A stretch of DNA of 20,652 nucleotides, taken from positions 1-20,652 of the forward strand of contig JANYFH010000409.1 in NCBI GenBank assembly GCA_025362705.1, in the 5' to 3' direction. The notes beneath the pieces were generated by a model. It searched no databases. It was not told the DNA's origin and was given only the letters and a program-made list of their open reading frames with translations. The number at the start of each line of letters is the position of its first letter. The first letter of the stretch is position 1. Origin of the DNA: Betaproteobacteria bacterium. GTDB taxonomy: Bacteria > Pseudomonadota > Gammaproteobacteria > Burkholderiales > Usitatibacteraceae. This document shows, one piece after another, positions 1 through 8,770 of this stretch. The position numbers and the translations under genes were made by a program.

Positions 1-575
1 GCCCCAGCAAGCGCGGTTGCCAGCAGACCGAACGACCCTCCCGAATCGGGCAGCATCGCCAGTGCGATTGCATAACTGCCAAAGCCAATCACGGACATGC
101 CGCCAGCCAGACCGTCCGCGCCATCCATGAAGTTATACAGATTGGTCATCCACACGATTGCCAGCACAAGTGTGAACGCTTCAGACAGCGAAATGACTCC
201 GTGCATCAATGCATAGGGTTGAGCGGGCACCAGCCCAAAGGCCTGCACCCACAACAGCACGACCAATATCGCCGCTCCCGAATGTACCAGTAGCCGTAGC
301 TGAACCGACAACGGTCGCAGATCATCGAGCAGGGAAATGGCGAGCAGTATCAGGCTAAGCCCGACGATACCGGCAACGAGGTCGCGCTGCATCCAGAGAA
401 AAGACAACATCCATACGCTCGCGAATATGGCGATGCCGCCTATTCTCGGCACGGGTGCTGTATGCAGGCCGCGCGCGCTGGGGAAATCCAGGAACACTTT
501 TCCGATTCGCGTGCGGCAGAGTAGCTGAATGACTACAGCAGTCATCAACAGCGACGAAAAAAATACTAGAAACAA
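1..575 (-). CDS. Glycosyltransferase family 4 (MraY/WecA-like), C-terminus beyond window
   Basis: Polytopic membrane enzyme that would transfer a sugar-1-phosphate from a UDP-sugar to undecaprenyl phosphate, the first step of O-antigen or exopolysaccharide assembly. The reading frame is open to the left edge. The N-terminus is a hydrophobic segment, followed by HTAPVPRIGG, a second hydrophobic stretch and an LDDLRP motif, matching the conserved Asp-Asp motif that binds Mg2+. Further on comes TNLYNFMDGADGLAGG, the NxxNxxDGxDGL signature of the family. The spacing and short N-terminus resemble WbpL/WecA-type enzymes more than MraY. I placed the start at a TTG (573-575) because it keeps the first membrane helix; an ATG at 543-545 would cut that helix and neither has a clear ribosome binding site. 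The sugar specificity cannot be read from this fragment. Confidence 0.85.
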   Translation of the reverse strand, partial: MFLVFFSSLLMTAVVIQLLCRTRIGKVFLDFPSARGLHTAPVPRIGGIAIFASVWMLSFLWMQRDLVAGIVGLSLILLAISLLDDLRPLSVQLRLLVHSGAAILVVLLWVQAFGLVPAQPYALMHGVISLSEAFTLVLAIVWMTNLYNFMDGADGLAGGMSVIGFGSYAIALAMLPDSGGSFGLLATALAG

Positions 576-633
576 CGTGATGTGCCCAGGTTGAATTCAG
601 CGCACTGCGATTCGCGGGTCGATAGTCCGTTAC

Positions 634-666
634 AAAATAAAACGGGCATCTCGATTGAGATGCCCG
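634..666 (-). terminator. Rho-independent terminator of the lipoprotein gene
   Basis: A perfect 10-bp stem, CGGGCATCTC paired with GAGATGCCCG (643-652 and 657-666), encloses a 4-base loop. Read on the minus strand it lies about 20 bases after the lipoprotein stop codon and is followed by a T-rich tail (TTTTATTTT, 634-642). This is the strongest terminator in the window and separates the lipoprotein gene from the glycosyltransferase gene, so the two are probably not one operon. Confidence 0.85.
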
Positions 667-687
667 CTGGATTTTTCAGCAACTAGC

Positions 688-2061
688 TTATGGACAATTG
701 GCCGGCACGTTGATAGTGACAGGTACCGTAGTAGCGCCTGCAACGAGATTGACGTTAATGACGGTCGGCGAATTTAGCAGAGGCGTGGGCGCGTTACGCG
801 TGAAGCTGATGGTGCCAGGTATTGCGCCTGCCGTCGGAGTAACGGTAAATGCGCCTGCCGGTACGCCCGGGGTCGTTACTGTTGCAGTGTAATTGCCAGC
901 GCCCGAAAGTGTGCTGGTACCGGTCTGGCCGCAGAGCAACGTATGTGTGGTCGGGTTTACAGACAAAGAAGTCGGCACTGGTACCGGTGCCGCATCACCT
1001 GCCGGGCCAAGCACCCCGACAACCGAGGACGTTTCAACCACGCGATTCTGCTGATCTGTCACAATGAGCGAAGCGGTGCCACAGCCATTTTGCGTGACGC
1101 GGAAGCTTCCGCCATTGGTCGTAACGACGGGTGGGCTTACAGTCAAATATTGTGTCAATGGAGACACTACAACATACGGTGGCGTACCGCCGTAAATGTA
1201 CATATCGACCACACCGCCGAACGGACACTGCGCAGGCTGTCCGGCAAGTGGTTTGGCACCAGTGAAAGTGACGCTTCCACTCGGCAGGACGGACAGGATG
1301 CCCGCTCCGCTGGTCGCCTGAACAATATTAAAATTCGCATAACGCACTAACCCGGTGACCGTGTCGGTTGCGGTCAACGTCGCCACTTGCGTGGGCGCAG
1401 TAACAATCGCTGTCAATCGTGCGACGGCTATACCGAATTCATCCGTATTGATGGTCACCGTGGTCACCTGCGCATTGGGGCCCGGGGGGGTCGCGTAGAC
1501 GGCTGGTGTCACAAAACGAAAATCACCCTGGAAGACATCGAACCTGATGGGGCGATTCTTCAATACATTACCGTTGAGCAAAGCCTTCACGGTCACCTGT
1601 GCATCGCCGCCGCTACACAATCCAGAACATCCTGTACCCGTTGGAGCAATTGGCGTGATGGTTATTGTGTTGTTGAGTGCAGTGGCTTTGACGTTTACCG
1701 TCGCTGATGCAGTCGTGCCTGAGCTATCTCTCACCGTGATTGTCACGGGTGTATCGACGGCAACAGTATTTGCGGTAACCGTGATTTTTGATCCCGACAC
1801 CGTGGGCGTTGGAATTACTGCGGCGTTGCTTGTGACTGGCACATAGCCGCCAGTACCGCCGCTGACGTTCAAGTCTGTCGCTACACCAGGAAATACGTCA
1901 GCGCTGAGCGGCAGAATTTGGAGGGCACCGCCTGCATTAGTACTTGTGACGCCGCTGCCACCACATGACCCGAGCAATGCGCCCATTGCGCCGAAGACAG
2001 CGATGATCGCGGCATGTCTGGCCCAACTACCCGTGCTACGGAAATAATTTTTAATTGCCAC
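688..2061 (-). CDS. Ig-like multidomain lipoprotein A (tandem paralogue)
   Basis: Predicted secreted lipoprotein of 457 residues, function unknown. The N-terminus has a basic stretch, a hydrophobic segment and a lipobox LLGSC, with lipidated Cys at residue 33 followed by GG, so it should be a signal-peptidase II substrate anchored in a membrane. The mature part is rich in Thr, Val, Gly and Pro and reads as consecutive beta-sandwich units: about 46-126 (ends in TITVRD-type strands), about 145-255 (resembles bacterial Ig-like/invasin domains, with NRPIRFDVFQGDF and NTDEFG), about 256-350 (YGGTPPY, NGCG) and about 360-457. Six cysteines follow the lipobox: GCSGLC, AQCP, NGCG, LLCG and a near-terminal NC. 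All six have counterparts in the neighbouring paralogue. The start is GTG with AAAAGGAAA about 5-8 bases upstream. A C7 tract near residue 190 lies in a segment missing from the paralogue. Ordinary housekeeping homologues are not apparent. Confidence 0.85.
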   Translation of the reverse strand: MAIKNYFRSTGSWARHAAIIAVFGAMGALLGSCGGSGVTSTNAGGALQILPLSADVFPGVATDLNVSGGTGGYVPVTSNAAVIPTPTVSGSKITVTANTVAVDTPVTITVRDSSGTTASATVNVKATALNNTITITPIAPTGTGCSGLCSGGDAQVTVKALLNGNVLKNRPIRFDVFQGDFRFVTPAVYATPPGPNAQVTTVTINTDEFGIAVARLTAIVTAPTQVATLTATDTVTGLVRYANFNIVQATSGAGILSVLPSGSVTFTGAKPLAGQPAQCPFGGVVDMYIYGGTPPYVVVSPLTQYLTVSPPVVTTNGGSFRVTQNGCGTASLIVTDQQNRVVETSSVVGVLGPAGDAAPVPVPTSLSVNPTTHTLLCGQTGTSTLSGAGNYTATVTTPGVPAGAFTVTPTAGAIPGTISFTRNAPTPLLNSPTVINVNLVAGATTVPVTINVPANCP

Positions 2062-2134
2062 GGCGGTTTCCTTTTAAGTTCAGCTTCAAGAATGTGATCA
2101 GTGAGGTTTATTTTCGATCCACTTTTCTTAAAGA

Positions 2135-2140
2135 ATTATA
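2135..2140 (-). promoter_or_regulatory. Candidate -10 element for lipoprotein A
   Basis: The minus strand reads TATAAT exactly here, about 75 bases upstream of the GTG start of lipoprotein A. No good -35 hexamer lies 16-18 bases upstream, so the call rests on the perfect -10 match and its position in the 264-base gap between the two lipoprotein genes. If it is real, lipoprotein A has its own promoter. The rest of that gap is A+T-rich and shows no gene. A weak, imperfect A/T-rich hairpin (about 2302-2328) overlaps the stop codon of lipoprotein B. Confidence 0.4.
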
Positions 2141-2325
2141 GCCTTACCTGCTTTTATTAAAGCGCAACTTTCAGTTTGATGCAAGTTTTTTTAGTGGTTT
2201 GGTCCTAGCGCCTACGGACGTCTTATACCTTCGTTAGACCATTTAGATGAAAGAATGGTGCAGAAGCCATATAACCGCATGATTTCATTTGGTAATTAAC
2301 GTAACGCTATTTTCAAAAATCGCTG

Positions 2326-3681
2326 TTAGCAAGTCCCACCGCCATTGAGGCCGGTCACCACGATTGGAACCGACGTTGTAAGGCTCCCATTGAGAAAGTC
2401 GACCCTTGGACTTGAATAAGTGAAGCCGGCATTTGTGCTGATAGTTACGGAGGTTCCTGCCGTGGAAAGCGTTCCCGCCGACGGACTTACTGTCAGCCCG
2501 AATTGAGTGCCGAATATTGCAGTGCTGAAAGTTCCGCTGCCGCTTACGGTAACACTCTTACTCGTTCCGCATGCGATCGTGAGCGTCCCTGAAGGTGTAA
2601 CCGTTAGGGAGGCTGGCGGCGTAGTAATAACGGCATCGCCTTTGGCGCCTTGCACCGCATTTAACGATGACGTCTCAATCGCGCGGCCCGTCGCATCCGT
2701 AACGATAAATGCAACCTTCCCGCAGCCGTTGACTTGTGCCGTAAATCGGCCTCCATTGGTACCAACGTTGCTAGGCGTCACCGATGCAACGGCGGGAAGT
2801 GGAGATACAACGTTGTATGGTGGTGTGCCGCCGAAAATGTAGTAATCGACGGAGCCAACAGGACAGAATCCGTCTCCGCCAGGCGGCCCCTTCGCGCCCG
2901 TGAGAGTTATGTCACTACTCGGCAATGTTGAAAGGATACCAACCCCCGACACCTGCTGAACAATATTGAAGTTGTATCGTCTGGATAAACCAGAAGTGAC
3001 ATCGGTTGTTTGGATAGTTGCAACCTGAGTGGCAGCACCAACATTGGCCGTAATGCGCACAGTAGCCTCACCTTGTTCATCCGTGTTGACGACGAGCGAA
3101 CTGACTTTTGCCCCAGTCGCAAGCACTACGAATTGAAAGTCACCCGTAAAAGCATCGAAACGAATCGGCCGATTTCGCAGTACAACACCGTTTTGCACGG
3201 CCTTAACAACAATTTGTGCGTCGCCGCCGCTACAAAGGGCGTTAGTGCCGCATCCTGCGGCAGTAGGGCCGAAAGGAGTAAATACAATTTGATTGATCAA
3301 CGTCGATGGTTTAACGGTTGCCTTTGCCGTCGCAGCTCCATTCACTGCGTCCCGCACGGTAATGTCGATTGCCGTGTCCGCTGGCACAGCATTTGGAATT
3401 ACAGAAAATGTTGCGCCGGTCACAGTAGCCGTAATCGGCAGCACTGCGCTGTTGCTGGAAAAGGCTTTGTAGGGACTGGTTCCACCTGTGACTGTCAACG
3501 TAGTTGGTAAATCCGGGAACAAGTCGACGGTAGGTGGCGAGACCGCCAAAGTTGTCCCGGCAGCTGGATCGGGCGTTGGCGTACCAGTCACAGCTCCGCT
3601 TCCACACGAACTGAGTAGCACCGCGACGCATGTCGCGAGCAGTAGATTCATGCCGCGCCAAACCATCCTGTTCATCTTCAC
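2326..3681 (-). CDS. Ig-like multidomain lipoprotein B (tandem paralogue)
   Basis: Predicted lipoprotein of 451 residues, function unknown, clearly paralogous to the next gene downstream on the same strand. The signal peptide ends in LLSSC, giving a lipidated Cys at about residue 26. The domain order matches its neighbour: an N-terminal unit with SPYKAFSSNSAVLP; a central Ig-like unit with CSGGDAQIVVKA, NRPIRFDAFTGDFQF and NTDEQG; a unit with FGGTPPYNVVSP and NGCG; and a C-terminal unit. Six cysteines follow the lipobox in the same order as in lipoprotein A, although the first pair has five residues between the cysteines instead of three. The start is GTG, with AAAGGG seven bases upstream; an ATG two codons later is the alternative. 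It diverges from gltB, with a 379-base shared upstream region. A surface or periplasmic structural or binding role is inference only. Confidence 0.85.
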   Translation of the reverse strand: MKMNRMVWRGMNLLLATCVAVLLSSCGSGAVTGTPTPDPAAGTTLAVSPPTVDLFPDLPTTLTVTGGTSPYKAFSSNSAVLPITATVTGATFSVIPNAVPADTAIDITVRDAVNGAATAKATVKPSTLINQIVFTPFGPTAAGCGTNALCSGGDAQIVVKAVQNGVVLRNRPIRFDAFTGDFQFVVLATGAKVSSLVVNTDEQGEATVRITANVGAATQVATIQTTDVTSGLSRRYNFNIVQQVSGVGILSTLPSSDITLTGAKGPPGGDGFCPVGSVDYYIFGGTPPYNVVSPLPAVASVTPSNVGTNGGRFTAQVNGCGKVAFIVTDATGRAIETSSLNAVQGAKGDAVITTPPASLTVTPSGTLTIACGTSKSVTVSGSGTFSTAIFGTQFGLTVSPSAGTLSTAGTSVTISTNAGFTYSSPRVDFLNGSLTTSVPIVVTGLNGGGTC

Positions 3682-4060
3682 GAAAACGCCCTTTCTGATG
3701 TTAAGGCATCACAGCAACAATACTGCAAAAGTATTTGTCAACATTGGGATTCTACCAAAGTGTACATCTCAAATCATTATCCTCGCATGGCGCGCCGCGC
3801 TCTAGGGTTGGCCGACGATTTTTGAGCTTGAGACAAATTTGTTGCAGCGCGCAATAACCAGCGTTATTATGAACTCTTCCTGGAATAGTCTTTCTGTATC
3901 AGCGTGTTGGGTCGGCTTTATCGAGCGTCCCGTCCGTCGAAAAACTGCGGGGCCAAAAGCCCAACATTCCCGGTAACAATCGTCACAGTTCCATATTGCT
4001 GTTCCGCGCGAACGCCAAGCAATGTATTTTGTTACCAAGTTTTTCTCGGAGTATCTTCGC
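3682..4060. other. Divergent intergenic region, lipoprotein B / gltB
   Basis: A 379-base region without a convincing gene. On the minus strand a consensus -35, TTGACA (complement of 3736-3741), is followed by a perfect inverted repeat AATACT-N5-AGTATT (3719-3735), but no good -10 follows at 17 bases. On the plus side lie a 10-bp palindrome ACAAATTTGT (3833-3842) and a promoter candidate for gltB. The remaining stretch, about 3880-4055, would be the gltB leader and shows no hairpin or riboswitch class that I recognise. Confidence 0.6.
3842..3870 (+). promoter_or_regulatory. Candidate sigma-70 promoter for gltBD with internal operator-like palindrome
   Basis: TTGCAG (3842-3847) and TATTAT (3865-3870) are separated by exactly 17 bases. 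Transcription would begin near 3877, giving a leader of about 180 bases before the gltB start. A perfect inverted repeat AATAAC-N4-GTTATT (3853-3868) occupies the spacer and most of the -10 element, and the palindrome ACAAATTTGT ends on the first base of the -35. Both are placed where a repressor or activator could act. The promoter call is by eye and has not been scored. Confidence 0.45.
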
Positions 4061-7000
4061 ATGCCGAAAGTCGTTGCCACCGCCCCATCCGTCCCGCACG
4101 CGTCACAAGCAGTGGTCGCGCAAGGATTGTATGACCCCCGCAATGAACACGATGCCTGCGGCGTCGGTTTCGTCGCGCACGTAAAGGGCAAAAAATCTCA
4201 CTCGATTATCGAGCAGGGCTTAAAGATTCTCGACAACCTCAGCCATCGGGGAGCGACCGGATACGACCCATTACTTGGCGATGGTGCCGGCATTCTCATC
4301 CAGCTGCCTGATGCACACTTGCGGCGTGTTTGCGGCAAGCAAGGCATGACGTTACCTGCACTTGGCCAATATGGTGTCGGCATGGTGTTTCTGCCGCGCG
4401 AGCCAGCATCGCGGATGGCGTGCGAGCAGGAAATTGAACGGGCCATTCACGCCGAGGGTCAAATTCTGCTCGGTTGGCGCGATGTGCCAACGGACAACCA
4501 CGGCCTTTCGCCAGCCACTATCGCCGTCGAGCCGCTAATCCGCCAGGTATTTGTCGCGCGCGGCAACGGCGCGGCGGGGGTGATCACGCAGGATGATCTT
4601 GAACGAAAACTCTACATTATCCGAAAGAGTTCCGGCCACGCCATTCAAGCCTTGCAGCTTCGCCATGGCAAAGAATTTTACGTATCTTCATTTTCAACAC
4701 GCACCATTGTCTATAAGGGCATGCTGCTCGCCGATCAGGTCGGCCAATATTATCTCGACCTGCGCGATCCATCGATGACAACCGCGTTGGCGCTGGTGCA
4801 TCAGCGCTTCTCCACCAATACTTTCCCAACCTGGGATTTGGCGCACCCGTTTCGCATGATTGCGCACAACGGCGAAATCAATACGCTGCGCGGAAACGTG
4901 AACTGGATTCGCGCGCGCCAGCAGGCGATTGCGTCGCCCGTGTTGAAGGAGGATTTGAAAAAAATCTGGCCGCTGATTTACGACGGGCAATCCGATTCAG
5001 CCAGTTTCGACAACTGTCTCGAAATGCTGGTGATGGGCGGCTATTCGCTGGCGCACGCGATGATGATGATGATTCCCGAGGCATGGAGCGGCCATAAGCT
5101 GATGGATGAAGATCGCCGGGCGTTTTACGAATACCACGCGACGTTGATGGAGGCATGGGACGGGCCTGCCGCGATGGCTTTCACAGACGGTCGCCAAATT
5201 GGCGCAACGCTTGATCGAAATGGCCTGCGCCCGGCGCGCTACATTCTCACCGATGACGATTTGGTGGTGTTGGCCTCGGAAGCCGGTGTGCTCGATATTC
5301 CCGAATCGAAGATCGTCAAGAAATGGCGCCTGCAACCCGGCAAAATGTTTTTGGTCGACATCGAAAAAGGCAAGATCGTCGATGACGACCAGCTCAAACG
5401 CGAACTCGCCACCGCGAAGCCGTATCGCGAATGGGTAAAGCAGGCGCGCATTCGCCTGGACGATTTGCCACAACCCGCACCAGCAGAAAAATCGTCCGTG
5501 CCCTTGCTTGATTTGCAGCAGGCGTTTGGTTATACCCAGGAGGACCTGAAATTCATCCTCTCAAACATGGCCATCAATGGCATCGAGGCGACCGGCTCGA
5601 TGGGCAATGATTCGCCGCTCGCCGTGATGTCGGACAAGCCGCGCAATTTATCGCATTACTTCAAGCAACTGTTTGCGCAGGTAACCAATCCCCCGATCGA
5701 TCCAATTCGAGAAGAGTTGGTGATGTCGACGGCCATTACCATTGGCCCGCGTCCAAACCTGCTCGACATTGAACACAGCGATCCAGGTCAGTGGCTGGAA
5801 GTGCCACAGCCTGTATTGACCACCGACGATATGGAAAAGATTCGTCATATCGATATGTTCACTGGCAACTATTTCCGAAGCCACGAACTCGACATTACCT
5901 ACCCTGCCGCATGGGGTACCGAAGGTATTGAAGCCGCTGTTGCCTCACTTTGTGCGCATGCCGAGGACGCGCTGCGACTGGGCTTTAACCTGCTCATCAT
6001 CACTGATCGCAGGGTCGATGCCGCGCATGTGGCTATTCCCGCTTTGCTCGCTGTCGGTGCAGTGCACCAACATCTGGTACGAAAGGGGCTGCGCACATCG
6101 ACAGGGCTTGTTGTGGAAACCGGCAGTGCGCGCGAAGTGCATCACTTTGCGCTGCTCGGTGGCTATGGCGCTGCAGCAGTGCATCCTTACCTCGCGCTGG
6201 ACACCTTGCGGCACATGCAGGATTACTTGCCGGGAATCGATCCGAAGGAAGCAGAGAAAAAATATATCAAGGCGGTCTCCAAGGGCCTGCTCAAGGTGAT
6301 GTCCAAAATGGGCATTTCAACCTACCAAAGCTACTGTGGCGCACAGATTTTTGAAGCGGTGGGATTGTCGCGCGAATTTGTCGACAAGTATTTCTCTGGC
6401 ACTGCATCCAATGTCGAAGGCATCGGCATTTTCGAAATCGCCGAAGAATCCATGCGCCAGCACCAGAAGGCATTCGGCGACGATCCGGTGTTGCGCACGC
6501 AGCTTGACGCAGGCGGCGAATACGCCTATCGCGTGCGCGGTGAGGCGCACATGTGGACCCCTGAGGTCATCGCAAAGCTGCAACACTCAACCAAAGCAAA
6601 TTCATATTCGACGTACAAGGAATACGCACAGCTCATCAATGACCAGTCCAAACGGCACATGACGTTGCGCGGGATGTTTGAGATCAAATCAGCGGGCGCG
6701 ACGGTGCCGATTGAGGAAGTGGAATCGGCAAAAGATATTGTGACGCGCTTTGCCACGGGTGCGATGTCGTTAGGCTCCATTTCGACCGAGGCGCACGCGA
6801 CATTGGCAGTTGCCATGAACCGCATCGGCGGCAAATCCAATACCGGCGAGGGCGGCGAAGATCCGAAGCGTTTTATCGCGGTGAAAAAAGCTGGCGAGTC
6901 GCTCAAGAGCAAACTCGGTGATGCGGTTGAAATCGATATTCCACTGCGAGAAGGCGATTCGTTGCGCTCCCGTATCAAGCAGGTGGCGTCGGGGCGCTTT

Positions 7001-8740
7001 GGCGTGACAGCGGAATATTTGAATTCGGCGGATCAAATCCAGATCAAGATGGCGCAAGGTGCCAAGCCGGGAGAAGGTGGCCAATTGCCGGGCCACAAGG
7101 TCTCTGAATATATTGGCGCACTGCGTTTTGCAACGCCGGGGGTGGAATTGATTTCGCCACCGCCGCACCACGATATTTATTCCATCGAAGATTTAGCGCA
7201 ACTGATTCACGATCTGAAGAATTGCAATTCGCGTGCGTCGATTTCGGTGAAGCTGGTGTCTGAAGTCGGCGTTGGCACAGTTGCGGCAGGCGTTGCCAAA
7301 GCCAAGGCTGATCACGTGACGATTGCGGGCCACGATGGTGGCACGGGAGCATCACCGGTTTCATCGATCAAACATGCCGGCACACCGTGGGAACTGGGCC
7401 TGGCTGAGACCCAGCAGACGCTGGTGCTGAATCGCCTGCGCGGTCGCATCGCGGTGCAAGTCGATGGCCAGATGAAAACCGGTCGCGACGTGGTGATCGG
7501 CGCCTTGCTGGGTGCCGACGAATTCGGCTTTGCCACGGCGCCACTCGTGGTTCAGGGCTGCATCATGATGCGCAAATGCCACCTCAATACTTGCCCGGTC
7601 GGCGTGGCCACACAAGACCCTGTTTTGCGCAGGAAATTTACCGGCCAGCCCGAGCATGTGGTGAACTTCTTTTTCTTCATCGCCGAAGAAGTGCGCGAAC
7701 TGATGGCGCAGATGGGTGTTCGCAAATTTGATGAACTCATCGGTCGTGCGGATTTACTCGAAACCACCAAGGGCGTTGCGCACTGGAAAGCCAAGGGCCT
7801 CGATTTTTCGCGCATTTTTCATATGCCGGACATGCCCAAAACAGTTGCCCGCCACCATTGCGAGACGCAGGATCATGGCTTGACGGATGCACTCGATCAC
7901 AAGCTGATCGCAGAAGCCAAACTGGCGCTGGAAGCGCAGCAAAAGGTAAAAATTGACTCCACGATCCGCAACCGGAATCGTACCGTGGGTGCGATGCTCT
8001 CCGGTGAGGTGGCCAAGCGATTCGGTCACGTTGGTTTGCCTGACGACAGCATCCACATTACATTGGGCGGCACGGCGGGCCAGAGTTTTGGTGCGTTCCT
8101 GGCGCATGGTGTGACGATGGAGCTGACCGGACAGGCCAACGACTATGTTGGCAAGGGGTTGAGTGGCGGGCGCGTGGTCGTCAAGCCGCATGCCAGCTTC
8201 AAAGGCAATCCGCTCGAAAATATTATCGTTGGCAATACCGTGCTTTACGGCGCGATTGCCGGTGAGGCGTACTTCCGTGGCGTCGCAGGCGAGCGCTTCT
8301 GCGTGCGCAATTCCGGGGCTTCTGCAGTGGTTGAAGGCACTGGCGACCACGGCTGCGAATATATGACCGGCGGTACCGTCGCGGTGCTGGGTGCAACGGG
8401 CCGTAACTTTGGCGCCGGCATGTCCGGCGGCGTCGCCTATGTACTGGATGAAGACGGCTTGTTCAAAGATCGTTGCAACACCGCAATGGCCGAGCTCGAA
8501 ACGCTTTCAGATGTGGCCACACCAGCATCGCACCTTGGCATGTCGGACACCGTCTTGCTGAAATCATTGATTGAAAATCACGCCAAGTACACCGGCAGCC
8601 AGCGTGCGCTGGACATCCTCGGCAACTGGCCGAAGTGGTCGCGCCTGTTCGTGAAAGTAATGCCGACTGAATATCGTCGCGCACTCAATGAAATGGCCGA
8701 AAAAAAAGCCGCCACCAAAACAACACAAAAAGCTGCATAA
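4061..8740 (+). CDS. gltB: Glutamate synthase (NADPH) large subunit
   Basis: Large subunit of GOGAT, which converts glutamine plus 2-oxoglutarate to two glutamates with electrons delivered by GltD. The product is 1559 residues, typical for bacterial GltB. A short propeptide precedes Cys33 in DACGVGF; that Cys becomes the N-terminal nucleophile of the class II amidotransferase domain (about 33-430). A central domain follows, then the FMN-binding synthase barrel (about 850-1215) with GSISTEAHATLA near 905. The 3Fe-4S cysteines are C1167, C1173 and C1178 in CIMMRKCHLNTC. The C-terminal GxGxG beta-helix spans roughly 1300-1480. The start at ATG 4061 has GGAG nine bases upstream; an in-frame ATG at 4022 would add 13 residues and lacks such a site. 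gltD follows after 30 bases, so the two are almost certainly co-transcribed. Confidence 0.97.
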   Translation: MPKVVATAPSVPHASQAVVAQGLYDPRNEHDACGVGFVAHVKGKKSHSIIEQGLKILDNLSHRGATGYDPLLGDGAGILIQLPDAHLRRVCGKQGMTLPALGQYGVGMVFLPREPASRMACEQEIERAIHAEGQILLGWRDVPTDNHGLSPATIAVEPLIRQVFVARGNGAAGVITQDDLERKLYIIRKSSGHAIQALQLRHGKEFYVSSFSTRTIVYKGMLLADQVGQYYLDLRDPSMTTALALVHQRFSTNTFPTWDLAHPFRMIAHNGEINTLRGNVNWIRARQQAIASPVLKEDLKKIWPLIYDGQSDSASFDNCLEMLVMGGYSLAHAMMMMIPEAWSGHKLMDEDRRAFYEYHATLMEAWDGPAAMAFTDGRQIGATLDRNGLRPARYILTDDDLVVLASEAGVLDIPESKIVKKWRLQPGKMFLVDIEKGKIVDDDQLKRELATAKPYREWVKQARIRLDDLPQPAPAEKSSVPLLDLQQAFGYTQEDLKFILSNMAINGIEATGSMGNDSPLAVMSDKPRNLSHYFKQLFAQVTNPPIDPIREELVMSTAITIGPRPNLLDIEHSDPGQWLEVPQPVLTTDDMEKIRHIDMFTGNYFRSHELDITYPAAWGTEGIEAAVASLCAHAEDALRLGFNLLIITDRRVDAAHVAIPALLAVGAVHQHLVRKGLRTSTGLVVETGSAREVHHFALLGGYGAAAVHPYLALDTLRHMQDYLPGIDPKEAEKKYIKAVSKGLLKVMSKMGISTYQSYCGAQIFEAVGLSREFVDKYFSGTASNVEGIGIFEIAEESMRQHQKAFGDDPVLRTQLDAGGEYAYRVRGEAHMWTPEVIAKLQHSTKANSYSTYKEYAQLINDQSKRHMTLRGMFEIKSAGATVPIEEVESAKDIVTRFATGAMSLGSISTEAHATLAVAMNRIGGKSNTGEGGEDPKRFIAVKKAGESLKSKLGDAVEIDIPLREGDSLRSRIKQVASGRFGVTAEYLNSADQIQIKMAQGAKPGEGGQLPGHKVSEYIGALRFATPGVELISPPPHHDIYSIEDLAQLIHDLKNCNSRASISVKLVSEVGVGTVAAGVAKAKADHVTIAGHDGGTGASPVSSIKHAGTPWELGLAETQQTLVLNRLRGRIAVQVDGQMKTGRDVVIGALLGADEFGFATAPLVVQGCIMMRKCHLNTCPVGVATQDPVLRRKFTGQPEHVVNFFFFIAEEVRELMAQMGVRKFDELIGRADLLETTKGVAHWKAKGLDFSRIFHMPDMPKTVARHHCETQDHGLTDALDHKLIAEAKLALEAQQKVKIDSTIRNRNRTVGAMLSGEVAKRFGHVGLPDDSIHITLGGTAGQSFGAFLAHGVTMELTGQANDYVGKGLSGGRVVVKPHASFKGNPLENIIVGNTVLYGAIAGEAYFRGVAGERFCVRNSGASAVVEGTGDHGCEYMTGGTVAVLGATGRNFGAGMSGGVAYVLDEDGLFKDRCNTAMAELETLSDVATPASHLGMSDTVLLKSLIENHAKYTGSQRALDILGNWPKWSRLFVKVMPTEYRRALNEMAEKKAATKTTQKAA

Positions 8741-8770
8741 CCACAGCTACCTACATACGCGAGAAATTGA

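Noticed and set aside
2210..2225. Short bulged hairpin in the gap between the lipoprotein genes
   Set aside because: The stem is interrupted and neither strand has a T tract after it, so it is not supported as a terminator.
3811..3832. Possible sigma-54 promoter upstream of gltB
   Set aside because: A GG is present but no GC follows at the required spacing, and no NtrC-type sites were seen.
4022..4060. A 13-codon upstream extension of gltB
   Set aside because: The ATG at 4061 has GGAG at good spacing and gives a normal short propeptide before the catalytic Cys.
5058..5072. Run of ATG codons giving four consecutive Met in gltB
   Set aside because: A Met-rich stretch before IPEAW is a conserved feature of GltB, not a repeat expansion of interest.
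7754..8350. A 198-codon minus-strand frame inside gltB
   Set aside because: Shadow of the conserved GxGxG domain; no signal or family motif.
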